From Rhodovarius crocodyli (GTDB lineage Bacteria > Pseudomonadota > Alphaproteobacteria > Acetobacterales > Acetobacteraceae), in the NCBI RefSeq assembly GCF_004005855.1, contig NZ_SACL01000010.1, positions 1 through 64,000 on the forward strand: DNA of 64,000 nucleotides, given 5' to 3'. Of the stretch, positions 8,464-17,690 are shown one piece after another; the stretch's first letter is position 1, and each line of letters begins with the position of its first letter. Below the pieces are notes generated by a model that saw only the letters and a list, made by a program, of their open reading frames with translations, searched no databases and was not told the DNA's origin. The position numbers and the translations under genes are program-made.

Positions 8464-9331
8464 CCAGTTCCCAGCACAGCATGGGCGCGCGGCGCGCGAC
8501 CTCTCGCCGGCGCACCAGATAGAAGCGCACGGCGCCGTCGCGCATCGGCATGGGGCGCGCCACGCGCCCGGTCTGCTGCGCCGCTTCCTCCGTGGTCCAG
8601 CCGAACAGCGCGATGGCGTCGCGGGGCCCGAACAGCTCGCCCATGCGGCGGAAATCCAGGATGTCCGGCACGTCGACCAGACGGGCGCCGGCCTCGATCA
8701 GCGGGGCGAACAGGCTGTCATGCAGCTCGGGGTTCAGGCCGCGGGTGAAGGCGGCGACACGCCGGCCGCGCAGCATGGCGGGCGCGATCGAAGCCTCAAG
8801 CGCCAAGGGGTCATCCGGGTGCAGCATCACGTCCTGGGTGGTCTCGCCCAGCATCAGCGCCTCCAGCCCCGGGGGCGGGGCCACGCCCACCACGAAGGCC
8901 AGGTCGATCGCGCCCTGGCGCAGGCGTTCCAGCAGAACCGTGGTCCAGCCGATGTCCAGCTCCACGCTGGTGCCGGGCCAGCGGCGGCGGAACTCCTCGA
9001 CCAGCGCCAGCTGCTCCGGGATATGAGAGCCATAGGGCAGCGTGCCCAGGCGCAGCCGCGCCGAGCCGCCGCGCAGGGTGGCGGCCTGTTCCTCCACCGC
9101 GCGCGCGGCCGCCAGCAGGGGGCGCGCGCTGGCCAGCATGGCCTCGCCTTCCTCCGTCAGCTCCATGCGGCGGGTGCTGCGCAGCAGCAGCGGCACGCCC
9201 AGCTGGGCTTCCAGCTGCCGCACGCGGGTGGACAGCCATGGCTGGGCCACCGCCAGCCGCCGCGCGGCACGGGTGAAGGACAGTTCCTCCGCCACCACGG
9301 CGAAGTCATGGACCAGGCGTATGTCGAGCAT
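8417..9331 (-). CDS. LysR-family transcriptional regulator
   Basis: Encodes 304 residues from ATG 9331; a GTG one codon before is also possible. The N-terminal winged HTH is clear: residues 1-60, with [32 protein letters not shown], where PWLS replaces the usual PALS. An effector-binding domain follows (about 90-290). It is divergent from the LivK-type/monooxygenase/esterase operon with a dyad between them (9362-9382), so it most likely controls that operon. Its 3' end overlaps the patatin gene tail to tail by 47 bp. Confidence 0.9.
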   Translation of the reverse strand: MLDIRLVHDFAVVAEELSFTRAARRLAVAQPWLSTRVRQLEAQLGVPLLLRSTRRMELTEEGEAMLASARPLLAAARAVEEQAATLRGGSARLRLGTLPYGSHIPEQLALVEEFRRRWPGTSVELDIGWTTVLLERLRQGAIDLAFVVGVAPPPGLEALMLGETTQDVMLHPDDPLALEASIAPAMLRGRRVAAFTRGLNPELHDSLFAPLIEAGARLVDVPDILDFRRMGELFGPRDAIALFGWTTEEAAQQTGRVARPMPMRDGAVRFYLVRRREVARRAPMLCWELARPAEPRETPSASRP

Positions 9332-9361
9332 CACCGGCCGTTTCCTCGGGATTTATATCAT

Positions 9362-9382
9362 TTTCGGCAGAATAGCCCGAAA
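9362..9382. promoter_or_regulatory. Dyad operator candidate for the LysR regulator
   Basis: TTTCGG and CCGAAA are perfect inverted arms separated by 9 bases, in an AT-richer stretch between the divergent LysR and LivK-type genes. The length and spacing fit a LysR-type recognition site. Confidence 0.5.
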
Positions 9383-9496
9383 CCCGTATTGGACAACAAG
9401 CATCCGCAGCCGCTTGCATGGCCTGGCCGAGGCAGGAAAACCCGCCCGGTCTGAATGCGGCCCGCTCGAACGGGACCGCGGTGGGAGCGAGACACG

Positions 9497-10720
9497 ATGC
9501 AGACGTTGAAGCGCCGGCACATGCTGGCGGCCGCCGGGGCCATGGCACCCCTCGGCGCCCAGGCCCAGCAACCCGTGATCCGCCTGGGGGTGCTCGGGGA
9601 TTTCTCGGGCCCCTACCGGCATCTCTCGGGCCCCACCAATGTGGCCTGCGTGCGCCAGGCGGTGGTGGATTCCGGCGTGACGGAACGCGGCATCCAGGTC
9701 GAGGTCGTGCAGGCCGACCACCTGCAGCGCGCCGATACCGGCGCGGCCATCACCCGCGAATGGTTCGACCGCGGCGGCGTGGACGTGATCCTGGAGGTGA
9801 ACAACTCCTCCATCGCACTCGCCGTGAACGGCATCGTGCGGGAGAAGGACAAGGTCCACCTGAACACGGGCGCGGCCAGCACGGAGCTGACGGGGGCCGC
9901 CTGCAGCCCCAACACCATCCACTGGACCTATGACACCTACATGGCCGCGCGTTCCTCTGGCGTGGCGACCGTCCAGGCCGGGGGCGACAGCTTCTTCTTT
10001 ATCACGGCCGACATGGCCTTCGGCCACCAGATGGAGCGCGACCTGTCCCGCTTCATCGAGGATGGCGGCGGGCGCGTGGCGGGGCGGGTGCGCTACCCCT
10101 TCCCCGGCACCTCGGATTTCTCGGCCTTCCTGCTGCAGGCCCAGGCCAGCCGGGCGAAGGTGGTGGCCTTCCTCAATGCCGGGGCGGACCTGATCAACTG
10201 CGTGAAGCAGGCCAATGAATTCGGCATCAACCGGCGCGGGCAGAAGCTGCTGGGCATCATCAGCTTCGTGAACGACATCCATTCCCTGGGGCTGCAGACG
10301 GCGCAGGGCTTCCTGCTGACCGAGTGCTTCTACTGGGACATGAACGACCGCACCCGCGCCTTCACCCGCCGCGTGCTGCCCCGCACGCCCGAGAACTATC
10401 CGAACCAGTGCCAGGCCGGGGCCTATTCCGCCGCGCTGCACTACCTGAAGGCCGTGGCCGAGGTGGGTGCCGCGCGCGCCAAGGCCTCGGGCCGGGAGAT
10501 GGTGGAGCTGATGAAGCGCATGCCCACCGACGACGACGTGTTCGGCCCGGGCCGCATCCGCCCCGACGGGCGCAAGCTGCACGACGTGCATCTGTTCGAG
10601 GTGAAGCGCCCCCAGGAATCCACCGGCCCCTGGGATCTGATGAAGCTGGTGCGCACCACCCCCGCCGAGCAGGGCTTCCGGCCCCTGTCCGAGGGCGGGT
10701 GCCCGCTCGTGACCGGTTGA
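9497..10720 (+). CDS. Branched-chain amino acid/amide-type ABC binding protein (Peripla_BP_6, LivK-like)
   Basis: Encodes 407 residues. A signal peptide (MQTLKRRHMLAAAGAMAPLG, cleaved near AQA) is followed by the LivK-type opening VIRLGVLGDFSGPYRHLSGP and FFFITADMAFGHQMERDL near residue 170-190. Despite the family name, many members bind aromatic or other organic acids. No LivHMGF genes are present. GGGAG lies upstream of ATG 9497. The Baeyer-Villiger monooxygenase gene starts 13 bases after its stop, so the protein probably captures the substrate, or a related compound, of that pathway. Confidence 0.9.
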   Translation: MQTLKRRHMLAAAGAMAPLGAQAQQPVIRLGVLGDFSGPYRHLSGPTNVACVRQAVVDSGVTERGIQVEVVQADHLQRADTGAAITREWFDRGGVDVILEVNNSSIALAVNGIVREKDKVHLNTGAASTELTGAACSPNTIHWTYDTYMAARSSGVATVQAGGDSFFFITADMAFGHQMERDLSRFIEDGGGRVAGRVRYPFPGTSDFSAFLLQAQASRAKVVAFLNAGADLINCVKQANEFGINRRGQKLLGIISFVNDIHSLGLQTAQGFLLTECFYWDMNDRTRAFTRRVLPRTPENYPNQCQAGAYSAALHYLKAVAEVGAARAKASGREMVELMKRMPTDDDVFGPGRIRPDGRKLHDVHLFEVKRPQESTGPWDLMKLVRTTPAEQGFRPLSEGGCPLVTG

Positions 10721-10733
10721 GGGAGAACACCCC

Positions 10734-12347
10734 ATGCAGGATGCCGAACACTTCGATGTCGTGATCGTGGGGGCCGGTTTCGCCGGCCTCTATCTGCTGC
10801 ACCGGCTGCGGGGCCAGGGCATGTCCGCCGTCGCGCTGGAGGCGGCGGACGGCGTGGGCGGCACCTGGTACTGGAACCGCTATCCCGGCGCGCGCTGCGA
10901 CGTGGAGAGCATGCAGTACTCCTACTCCTTCGACGAGGAGCTGCAGCAGGAATGGCGCTGGTCCGAACGCTTCGCGACCCAGCCCGAGATCCTGCGCTAT
11001 GCCAACCATGTGGCGGACCGCTTCGACCTGCGCCGCGACATCCGCTTCGGCACGCGCGTGACGGGGGCTGAGTTCGAGCGCGACCGCTGGCTGGTGCGGA
11101 CCACGGCGGGCCGGTTCATCGGCCGCTTCTGCGTGATGGCCACGGGCTGCCTGTCCAGCACGCGCATGCCCGATTTCCCGGGCCTCGAAAGCTTCCGGGG
11201 CAAGACCTATCACACCGGGCAATGGCCGCATGAGGGGGTGGATTTCACCGGCCAGCGCGTGGGGGTGGTGGGCACCGGCTCCTCCGCCATCCAGTCCATT
11301 CCCGTCATCGCGGAACAGGCGGCGCATGTGCATGTGTTCCAGCGCACGCCCAATTTCAGCATCCCCGCGCATAACCGCCCGCTGGACGAGGCCTATGAGC
11401 GCAGCTGGAAGGATGTCTATGCCGAGCGGCGCCGCAAGGCGCGGATGATGCGCACGGGCATCGACTACCCGGTGAACCAGGCCTCCGCGCTGGAGGTGGA
11501 GCCGTCGGAGCGCCAGCGCATCTATGAGGATCGCTGGGCGCTCGGCAGCACCTCCTTCATGGCGGCCTTCGGCGACCTGATCACCGACCAGGCGGCGAAC
11601 GAGACGGCTGCCGAATTCGTGCGCGGCAAGATCCGGGCCGCGGTGAAGGACCCGGCGGTGGCGGAGCTGCTGTGCCCCGACAACCACCCGATCGGCACCA
11701 AGCGCATCTGCGTCGACACCGGCTACTACGAGACCTTCAACCGCGACAACGTGACGCTGGTGAACCTGCGCGGCGCCCCCATCGAGGCCATCACGCCCGA
11801 GGGTCTGCGCACCGCCGAGGCTTCCTACGCCTTCGACAGCATCGTCTTCGCCACAGGCTTCGACGCCATGACCGGCACGCTGCTGGCCATGGACATCAGG
11901 GGCGAGGGCGGGCTGCGGCTGGAGGATGCCTGGGCCGCCGGCCCCGTCACCTATCTGGGGCTGATGGTCGCGGGCTTCCCCAACCTGTTCACCGTGACGG
12001 GGCCCGGCAGCCCCTCGGTGCTCAGCAACATGATCGTGTCCATCGAGCAGCATGTGGACTGGATCACCGACGCGCTGGCCTGGCTGCGCGGGCGCGGCCT
12101 GACACGCATGCAGGCCACGGAACAGGCGCAGGACGAATGGGTGCGCCACGCCAATGAGGTCGCGCACCGCACGCTCTATCCGCAGGCCAACAGCTGGTAC
12201 ATGGGGGTGAACATCCCCGGGAAGCCGCAAGTCTTCATGCCCTATATCGGCGGGGTCGGCGCCTATCGGCAGATCTGTGACGAGGTGGCGGCCGAAGGCT
12301 ATCGCGGCTTCGCGCTGTCGGGCGCCAAGGCGCAGGCCGCCGAATGA
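10734..12347 (+). CDS. Flavin-dependent Baeyer-Villiger monooxygenase
   Basis: Encodes 537 residues, the size of cyclohexanone/phenylacetone monooxygenases. GAGFAG at 13-18 binds FAD. GGTWYWNRYPGARCD at 42-56 is the long family fingerprint. FRGKTYHTGQWP at 154-165 is the classical FxGxxxHxxxWP motif, and GTGSSA near 180 binds NADPH. Such enzymes use O2 and NADPH to insert oxygen beside a ketone, giving an ester or lactone. The next gene encodes an esterase and overlaps it by ATGA, so the pair probably turns a ketone into an alcohol and an acid. The substrate is not readable. Confidence 0.93.
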   Translation: MQDAEHFDVVIVGAGFAGLYLLHRLRGQGMSAVALEAADGVGGTWYWNRYPGARCDVESMQYSYSFDEELQQEWRWSERFATQPEILRYANHVADRFDLRRDIRFGTRVTGAEFERDRWLVRTTAGRFIGRFCVMATGCLSSTRMPDFPGLESFRGKTYHTGQWPHEGVDFTGQRVGVVGTGSSAIQSIPVIAEQAAHVHVFQRTPNFSIPAHNRPLDEAYERSWKDVYAERRRKARMMRTGIDYPVNQASALEVEPSERQRIYEDRWALGSTSFMAAFGDLITDQAANETAAEFVRGKIRAAVKDPAVAELLCPDNHPIGTKRICVDTGYYETFNRDNVTLVNLRGAPIEAITPEGLRTAEASYAFDSIVFATGFDAMTGTLLAMDIRGEGGLRLEDAWAAGPVTYLGLMVAGFPNLFTVTGPGSPSVLSNMIVSIEQHVDWITDALAWLRGRGLTRMQATEQAQDEWVRHANEVAHRTLYPQANSWYMGVNIPGKPQVFMPYIGGVGAYRQICDEVAAEGYRGFALSGAKAQAAE

Positions 12348-13264
12348 GGGCATTGGATGCCGGCTGCCGCCGGGTGCTGGATCTGATCCGCGAGTCCGGA
12401 CGGCCGCCGCTGGAAAGCCTTTCGCCCCAGGCCGCGCGCGCCGCCTCCGCCGCCTCGCGCCCGCTGCTGCAGCCGGATCCGCCGGAGGTGATGGAAGTGC
12501 GCGACCTGGCGGGCCCCGTGCCCATGCGGCTGTATCGCGCGGGGCCGGGCATCCGCCCCTGCCTGCTGTACCTGCACGGCGGCGGCTGGGTGATCGGCGA
12601 CCTGGACAGCCATGACCAGCTGTGCCGCCACATGGCGCTGCTGCTGGATGCGGTGGTGGTGGCGGTGGATTACCGGCTGGCGCCCGAACACGTCTTTCCC
12701 GCAGCGGTCGAGGATGCCGCCCTGGCGCTGCGCTGGGTGTGGGAACAGGCGGAGGCGCTCGGCATCGACGCCACGCGGCTGGCGGTCGGCGGCGACAGCG
12801 CCGGCGGCAACCTGGCCGCGGTGCTGTGCCTGATGGCGCGCGAGGGCGGGCTGCCCATGCCGGGCTATCAGCTGCTGCTGTATCCGGTGACGGACCTGGC
12901 CGCCGAGAGCGCCGCCTATGCCCGCCACAGCCAGGGCTACCCGCTGACGGCGGCGACGATGCGCTGGTTCATCGGCCACTACACGCCCGAGATCGAGATG
13001 CGCCATGACTGGCGTGCCTCACCGCTGCGGGCGCAGACGCTCTCGGGCCTGCCGCCCGCCTTCGTGATGACGGCGGGGCATGACCCGCTGGCCGATGAGG
13101 GGATCGCCTATGCCCAGCGGCTGGAGGATGAGGGGGTGTCCGTCATCCACCTGCATGTCTCGGACCAGATGCACGCCTGCCTGACCATGGGCAGGTTCAT
13201 CCCGGCCTCCGCGCTGGTGCTACGCCAGGCGGCAGATGCCTTGCGGCAGTTCTGGAACCCTTAG
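12344..13264 (+). CDS. Alpha/beta hydrolase, hormone-sensitive-lipase family esterase
   Basis: Encodes 306 residues. HGGGW at 78-82 forms the oxyanion hole, GDSAGG at 150-155 holds nucleophile Ser152, Asp is in AGHDPLADEG (247) and His in DQMHACL (277). This is the complete triad of HSL/BDS-type carboxylesterases. The start overlaps the monooxygenase stop as ATGA (12344-12347). In known ketone pathways a Baeyer-Villiger enzyme is followed by an esterase that splits the new ester, and this pairing fits. Its stop overlaps the convergent small membrane gene by 4 bp. Confidence 0.93.
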   Translation: MRALDAGCRRVLDLIRESGRPPLESLSPQAARAASAASRPLLQPDPPEVMEVRDLAGPVPMRLYRAGPGIRPCLLYLHGGGWVIGDLDSHDQLCRHMALLLDAVVVAVDYRLAPEHVFPAAVEDAALALRWVWEQAEALGIDATRLAVGGDSAGGNLAAVLCLMAREGGLPMPGYQLLLYPVTDLAAESAAYARHSQGYPLTAATMRWFIGHYTPEIEMRHDWRASPLRAQTLSGLPPAFVMTAGHDPLADEGIAYAQRLEDEGVSVIHLHVSDQMHACLTMGRFIPASALVLRQAADALRQFWNP

Positions 13265-13560
13265 CGGTTCCGGAACATCACGATGCGCACGTCCTGCCCG
13301 TTGCGGCGGGCCTTGCGCAGCTGCCACCACAGCACGCCGCCCGCGACCAGCGCCGCGCCGAACAGGATGGGCAGAATGACGCTGAGGGCCACGATGGCCA
13401 GCGAGGCGAGGGCCAGCAGGCCGGCCAGCCCCACCACGCCCATGGCCACGCGCAGCACCATGGACGCCACCCGGTCCCCGCGCGTCGGCGGGGGTGGGCC
13501 GCGGAACTCGCCCTCCGGCGTCATGTCGAGGATACGTGGACGTTCGTTCATGTCGGACAT
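13261..13560 (-). CDS. Small two-helix membrane protein of unknown function
   Basis: Encodes about 99 residues from ATG 13560; ATG 13551 is an alternative. A short polar N-terminus (RILDMTPEGEFRGPPPPTRG) is followed by about 50 hydrophobic residues that could form two membrane helices (roughly 30-80) and a basic tail (LRKARRNGQDVRIVMFRNR). I do not recognise the family. It follows the creatininase-family gene by 22 bases on the same strand and may be cotranscribed. It ends tail to tail with the esterase. Confidence 0.65.
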   Translation of the reverse strand: MSDMNERPRILDMTPEGEFRGPPPPTRGDRVASMVLRVAMGVVGLAGLLALASLAIVALSVILPILFGAALVAGGVLWWQLRKARRNGQDVRIVMFRNR

Positions 13561-13582
13561 GTCGCCCCGCGCCGGCTCGAAT

Positions 13583-14344
13583 TCAAGACCAGAGGGCGCG
13601 GTCGCCCAGAATGTCGGCCAGGCGGGTGGAGATGGCCGCCAGCAGCTTCTCGCCCTTCTCGGCGCTGGCGCGGCGGGCATCCCCTATCACACCGCTCGGC
13701 GTGATGGCGCGGAAGCTGCGCTGCATGGCCAGGCCCTTGGGCTGGATGGCCGGGCGGCTGGTTTTGGGGCCATGGGCGTTGGGCAGCTCGGCCTCACGCA
13801 TCGTGCCGGTCGTGACATGCAGCATCATGCTGGTCTCGGCCTCGCAGGCGTGGTTCAGGCCTTCCTGGTCCTCCAGGATCGGGCCGATCACCTCGGGCGC
13901 GATGTACCAGTAGGTGCCGCCCGCGACCTTGAGGCCGGTCTCGACCCCGATCTCGGTCACGGCGACGGCGATGGCGTCGGTGTTGCCGCCATGGGCGTTC
14001 AGCAGCATCAGCCGCTTGAAGCCGTGCCGGGCGACGGACCGCGCAATGCCCTTCAGCACCGCCAGGAAGGTGGGCTGGTCGAGCGTGATGGTGCCGCCGA
14101 AGGCCATGTGGTGCTCGGCCAGCCCGTGCCACATCACGGGCAGGACGACCACGCGCTCACCGGCCGCGGCCAGCTTCTGCGCGGTGGCCTCCGCCACGGC
14201 GCCGCCCAGGAAGGTGTCGGTGCCGGTGGCGAGGTGCGGGCCGTGCTGCTCGATGGAGGCCACGGGGAGAATGACGAGCGCGTCGGCCAGCGCGGCCTCT
14301 CGCAGCTCGGGCGCCGTCAGGCGCATCCAGGCGGTTTCGGTCAT
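13583..14344 (-). CDS. Creatininase-family amidohydrolase
   Basis: Encodes 253 residues from ATG 14344. The metal-site residues of the family are visible: Glu and His in LPVASIEQHGPHL, Asp in GTDTFLGG, His in HHMAFGGT and LNAHGGN, and Glu in EAETSMML. The family includes creatininase, mycofactocin-system MftE and riboflavin-pathway formamide hydrolases. No creatine or mycofactocin genes are seen, so the substrate is open. It lies 42 bases downstream of ompW on the same strand and 22 upstream of a small membrane gene. Confidence 0.88.
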   Translation of the reverse strand: MTETAWMRLTAPELREAALADALVILPVASIEQHGPHLATGTDTFLGGAVAEATAQKLAAAGERVVVLPVMWHGLAEHHMAFGGTITLDQPTFLAVLKGIARSVARHGFKRLMLLNAHGGNTDAIAVAVTEIGVETGLKVAGGTYWYIAPEVIGPILEDQEGLNHACEAETSMMLHVTTGTMREAELPNAHGPKTSRPAIQPKGLAMQRSFRAITPSGVIGDARRASAEKGEKLLAAISTRLADILGDRALWS

Positions 14345-14386
14345 GCCCCCAGTGGAGCACCGGCCGCCCGGATGCGCCATAGGCCT

Positions 14387-15058
14387 TCAGAAGCGATAGC
14401 GGACCGAGGCGCCGATCACGACCGGGTTCAGGTTGGCGCGCGCATGGATCAGGCCGCTGTTCACCGAGACGCCGGGCTGCATCGTGATGAACTTCACATC
14501 CAGGTTCGCCAGCCAGTTCGGCGTGATCTCGTAGTCGACGCCCGCATTCAGCGCGATGCCCGCCGTGGTGCCCACGCGCACGCGGTTCACCGGGGCCGTC
14601 ATGGCGCCGCCGTAGCCGTAGAAGAAGGTGGTGTTCACGCCCACGCCCACATAGGGGCTGATGCGGCTGGCCGGCAGCGGGTGGTACTGGAAGGTCAGCG
14701 TCGGCGGCAGCGCCCACACCCGGCCCAGGTTCACATTGCCCAGCGCGGAGTTGTTCACCCGCAGGTCATGGCGAGAGGTCGCGGCGATCAGGTTCACCGC
14801 CAGGTTCGGCGTGAAGAAGTAGCTGACATCCAGCTGCGGCGTGGCGCTGGCGGAGGCATGCGGCCGCCCGCCGATCAGGTCCACCGTGCCGCCGCCATTG
14901 GTCGGCACCACGCCGATCGCGCCCAGGCCGATGACGATGTCGCCGGCACGCTTGCCGCGCGGCGCCGCATCCTGCGGCCCGACCTGGGCCATCGCGGCCC
15001 CGCCCATCATCATCACGCCGGCCATCGCCAGCCCCGCGGCCTTCAACCCATAAGACAT
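14387..15058 (-). CDS. ompW: OmpW-family outer-membrane protein
   Basis: Encodes 223 residues. A signal peptide (MSYGLKAAGLAMAGVMMMGG, cleaved near AMA-Q) is followed by an 8-strand barrel pattern that ends in VVIGASVRYRF with the C-terminal Phe required for outer-membrane insertion. The segment FTPNLAVNLIAATSRHD is typical of OmpW. These proteins let small hydrophobic molecules cross the outer membrane. An FNR-like box 88 bases upstream fits the known oxygen control of ompW in other bacteria. The creatininase-family gene follows after 42 bases. Confidence 0.9.
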   Translation of the reverse strand: MSYGLKAAGLAMAGVMMMGGAAMAQVGPQDAAPRGKRAGDIVIGLGAIGVVPTNGGGTVDLIGGRPHASASATPQLDVSYFFTPNLAVNLIAATSRHDLRVNNSALGNVNLGRVWALPPTLTFQYHPLPASRISPYVGVGVNTTFFYGYGGAMTAPVNRVRVGTTAGIALNAGVDYEITPNWLANLDVKFITMQPGVSVNSGLIHARANLNPVVIGASVRYRF

Positions 15059-15145
15059 GACCAGTCTCTCCGTTCGGTGCCCTCCGGTGCTGATGCAGCG
15101 CCGGTCCGGCTGCATCCTGGCTACGCCTGTGCGGCGCCGCGGACT

Positions 15146-15159
15146 TTGAGACAGATCAA
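15146..15159. promoter_or_regulatory. FNR-like box between ompW and trpG
   Basis: TTGAGACAGATCAA matches TTGAT-N4-ATCAA in 9 of 10 defined positions. It lies 88 bases upstream of the ompW start and 104 upstream of trpG. Control of ompW is the more likely role. Confidence 0.5.
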
Positions 15160-15262
15160 TGAATTGTCAGGCAATATCCGGTGTTGCACTTCGGCAACAG
15201 CCGCCTCGGCAGGGCCCTGCGGCTTGACCCGCGCCCCCGGCCGCCGCAAGGATCGGCGCATC

Positions 15263-15850
15263 ATGATCCTGCTCATCGACAACTACGACAGCTTCACCTT
15301 CAACCTGGTGCACTTCCTGGGAGACCTGGGGGCGGAGGTGAAGGTCTGGCGTAACGATGCGCTGTCCGTGCAGGACGTCTTCGCGATGCGCCCCGACGCG
15401 GTGCTGCTCTCCCCCGGGCCCTGCACGCCGAATGAGGCCGGCATCTGCCTGCCCCTGATCGCGGCCGCCGCAGAGGCGCGCCTGCCCCTGATGGGCGTGT
15501 GCCTGGGCCACCAGGCGATCGGGCAGGCGTTCGGCGGCGACGTGATCCGCGCGCCCGAGCCGGTGCACGGCAAGGTGTGGGACATGACCCACGACAACAC
15601 CGGCCTGTTCGCCGGCATCCCCTCCCCTTTCCGCGCCACGCGCTATCACTCGCTCATCGTCGACCGCGCCACCCTGCCCGATTGCCTGCGGGCCAATGCC
15701 TTCACCGATGACGGCCTCATCATGGGGCTGGAACACAAGGAGCTGCCGATCTGGGGCGTGCAGTTCCACCCCGAGAGCATCGCCTCCGAGCACGGGCACG
15801 CCATGCTGGGCAATTTCTGCCGCATGGCGGGGGCGAAGATTGACGCATGA
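15263..15850 (+). CDS. trpG: Anthranilate synthase component II, glutamine amidotransferase
   Basis: Encodes 195 residues. This class I amidotransferase supplies ammonia from glutamine to TrpE for anthranilate; in many bacteria it also serves aminodeoxychorismate synthase (PabA). The MILLIDNYDSFTFNLVHFLG opening is diagnostic. Nucleophile Cys80 lies in GVCLGHQAIGQ, with His169 and Glu171 in QFHPES. AAGGA lies 11 bases upstream of ATG 15263. It is first in the trpGDC-moaC-moeA chain and overlaps trpD by ATGA. trpE is not in the window. Confidence 0.96.
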   Translation: MILLIDNYDSFTFNLVHFLGDLGAEVKVWRNDALSVQDVFAMRPDAVLLSPGPCTPNEAGICLPLIAAAAEARLPLMGVCLGHQAIGQAFGGDVIRAPEPVHGKVWDMTHDNTGLFAGIPSPFRATRYHSLIVDRATLPDCLRANAFTDDGLIMGLEHKELPIWGVQFHPESIASEHGHAMLGNFCRMAGAKIDA

Positions 15851-16863
15851 GCAACGGTCTTAAGCCTGTTCTCGCCCGGCTGGCGCTGGGCGAGAAGCTC
15901 GCGGAGACGGAGGCCGAGGCCGCCTTCTCCATCATCATGGCCGGCGAAGCCACGCCCGCGCAGATCGCGGGCATGCTGATGGCCATGCGCGTCCGCGGGG
16001 AAACCGTGGCCGAGATGACGGGCGCCGTGCGGGCCATGCGCGCCCGCATGATCCCGGTCGAGGCGCCGCCGGGGACCATCGACATCGTGGGCACGGGCGG
16101 CGATGCCTCCGGCAGCCTGAACATCTCGACCGCGACCTCGCTGGTGGTGGCGGGCGCCGGCGTGCCGGTGGCCAAGCACGGCAACCGCGCGCTTTCCAGC
16201 AAATCGGGCGCGGCCGATGCACTGTCGGCGCTGGGTCTCAACATGGATGTGCCGCTGGAGCGCCTGCCGAAGCTGCTGGCCGATATCGGCATGGTGTTCC
16301 TGATGGCGCCCCGCCACCACGCGGCCCTGCGCCATGCGGGCGGCGCGCGGGTGGAGCTCGGCACGCGCACCATCTTCAACCTGCTGGGCCCGATGGCCAG
16401 CCCCGCGCGGGTGAAGCGCCAGCTGACCGGCGCCTTTTCCGCCGAATGGCTGCGCCCCATGGCAGAGGCGCTGGGCCGGCTCGGCAGCGAACGCGCCTGG
16501 CTGGTGCATGGCCAGGGGCTGGACGAGATCGCGTTGTCGGGCCCGAGCCATGTGGTGGAGCTGGACAATGGACGGATCCGCGAATTCACCGTCTCGCCCG
16601 CCGATGCCGGGCTGAAGGAAGCGCCCCCCGAGGCCATCAAGGGTGGCGAGCCCGCCGAGAACGCGGCCGCCCTGGTGGCGCTGCTGGACGGCGCGCCCGG
16701 TGCCTATCGCGACATCGTGCTGCTGAACTCGGCGGCGGCCCTGATGGTGGCCGGCCGTGTCAACAGCTTGACCGACGGGGCGGCCATGGCCGCCAACAGC
16801 ATTGATAGCGGGGCCGCCCGCACTGTATTGCACCGGCTTCAGACCGCGACCCAGGCACCATGA
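15847..16863 (+). CDS. trpD: Anthranilate phosphoribosyltransferase
   Basis: Encodes 338 residues, the usual length. It transfers phosphoribose from PRPP to anthranilate in tryptophan synthesis. Motifs: GTGGDASGSLNISTA (near 78-92) and KHGNRALSSKSGAADAL (near 105-121) for PRPP, magnesium and anthranilate binding, then RTIFNLLGPMASPA near 175. It overlaps trpG upstream and trpC downstream by 4 bp each, indicating coupled translation. Confidence 0.97.
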   Translation: MSNGLKPVLARLALGEKLAETEAEAAFSIIMAGEATPAQIAGMLMAMRVRGETVAEMTGAVRAMRARMIPVEAPPGTIDIVGTGGDASGSLNISTATSLVVAGAGVPVAKHGNRALSSKSGAADALSALGLNMDVPLERLPKLLADIGMVFLMAPRHHAALRHAGGARVELGTRTIFNLLGPMASPARVKRQLTGAFSAEWLRPMAEALGRLGSERAWLVHGQGLDEIALSGPSHVVELDNGRIREFTVSPADAGLKEAPPEAIKGGEPAENAAALVALLDGAPGAYRDIVLLNSAAALMVAGRVNSLTDGAAMAANSIDSGAARTVLHRLQTATQAP

Positions 16864-17690
16864 ACCTTCCCGCACCCCAATTGCAGCTGCCGCCCGAACT
16901 GCCGGACACGCTGGCGCGCATCATCGCCGACAAGTACCGCGAGGTGGAGGAGCGCAGCGCAGAGCGCCCGCTCTCCGAGATCGAGCGCGCGGCGGTGAAC
17001 ATGCCGCAGCCCCGCAACTTCGTGGGCGCGCTGTGCGACGCCATGGCCGACGGCCGCACCGGGCTGATCGCCGAGATCAAGCGCAAGTCGCCCTCCGGCG
17101 GGCTGATCCGCCCGGATTTCGACCCGGCCGCGATCGCCGCCGCCTATGAGCGCGCCGGCGCCTCCTGCCTCTCGGTGCTGACGGATGAGCCGTGGTTCGG
17201 CACCAGCACGGCCGACCTGCAGGCCGCGCGCGCCGCCTGCAAGCTGCCGGTGCTGCGCAAGGACTTCATGATCGACCCCTGGCAGGTGTTCGAGGCCCGC
17301 GCCATGGGCGCGGACTGCATCCTGCTGATCATGGCCGTGCTGTCGGACGCGCAGGCGCAGGAAATGACCGAGCTGGCGCGCAGCCTGGACCTTTCGGTGC
17401 TGGTCGAGGCGCATGACGAGCGTGAGCTGGAACGCGCGCTGGGCCTCGATACCCGCCTGGTCGGCATCAACAACCGCGACCTGCGCAGCCTCAAGACCGA
17501 CATCGCGACCACGGAGCGGCTGGTGCCCATGGTGCCTGCCCACAAGGTGCCGGTGGCCGAGAGCGGCCTGCGCGATGCCGGGGATGTGCGCCGCATGGCC
17601 ATGGCCGGCGCCCATTGCCTGCTGGTGGGTGAGCACCTGCTGCGCGAGCCCGACATCGAGGCCGCGACCCGCGCCTTCCTGAACGGATGA
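16860..17690 (+). CDS. trpC: Indole-3-glycerol-phosphate synthase
   Basis: Encodes 276 residues forming a (beta/alpha)8 barrel that closes the indole ring. Visible motifs are [20 protein letters not shown] (catalytic Lys), [54 protein letters not shown] and [14 protein letters not shown]. It is monofunctional, with no fused TrpF. It overlaps trpD and moaC by 4 bp each. Confidence 0.97.
   Translation: MNLPAPQLQLPPELPDTLARIIADKYREVEERSAERPLSEIERAAVNMPQPRNFVGALCDAMADGRTGLIAEIKRKSPSGGLIRPDFDPAAIAAAYERAGASCLSVLTDEPWFGTSTADLQAARAACKLPVLRKDFMIDPWQVFEARAMGADCILLIMAVLSDAQAQEMTELARSLDLSVLVEAHDERELERALGLDTRLVGINNRDLRSLKTDIATTERLVPMVPAHKVPVAESGLRDAGDVRRMAMAGAHCLLVGEHLLREPDIEAATRAFLNG

Noticed and set aside
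13283-15262. Long upstream extension of the trpG frame
   Set aside because: It lies antisense to ompW, creatininase and the small membrane gene. The ATG at 15263 with its ribosome site and the conserved TrpG N-terminus fix the real start.
15059-15262. Possible trp attenuator or leader peptide before trpG
   Set aside because: I found no short frame with a run of Trp codons and no terminator/antiterminator pair.
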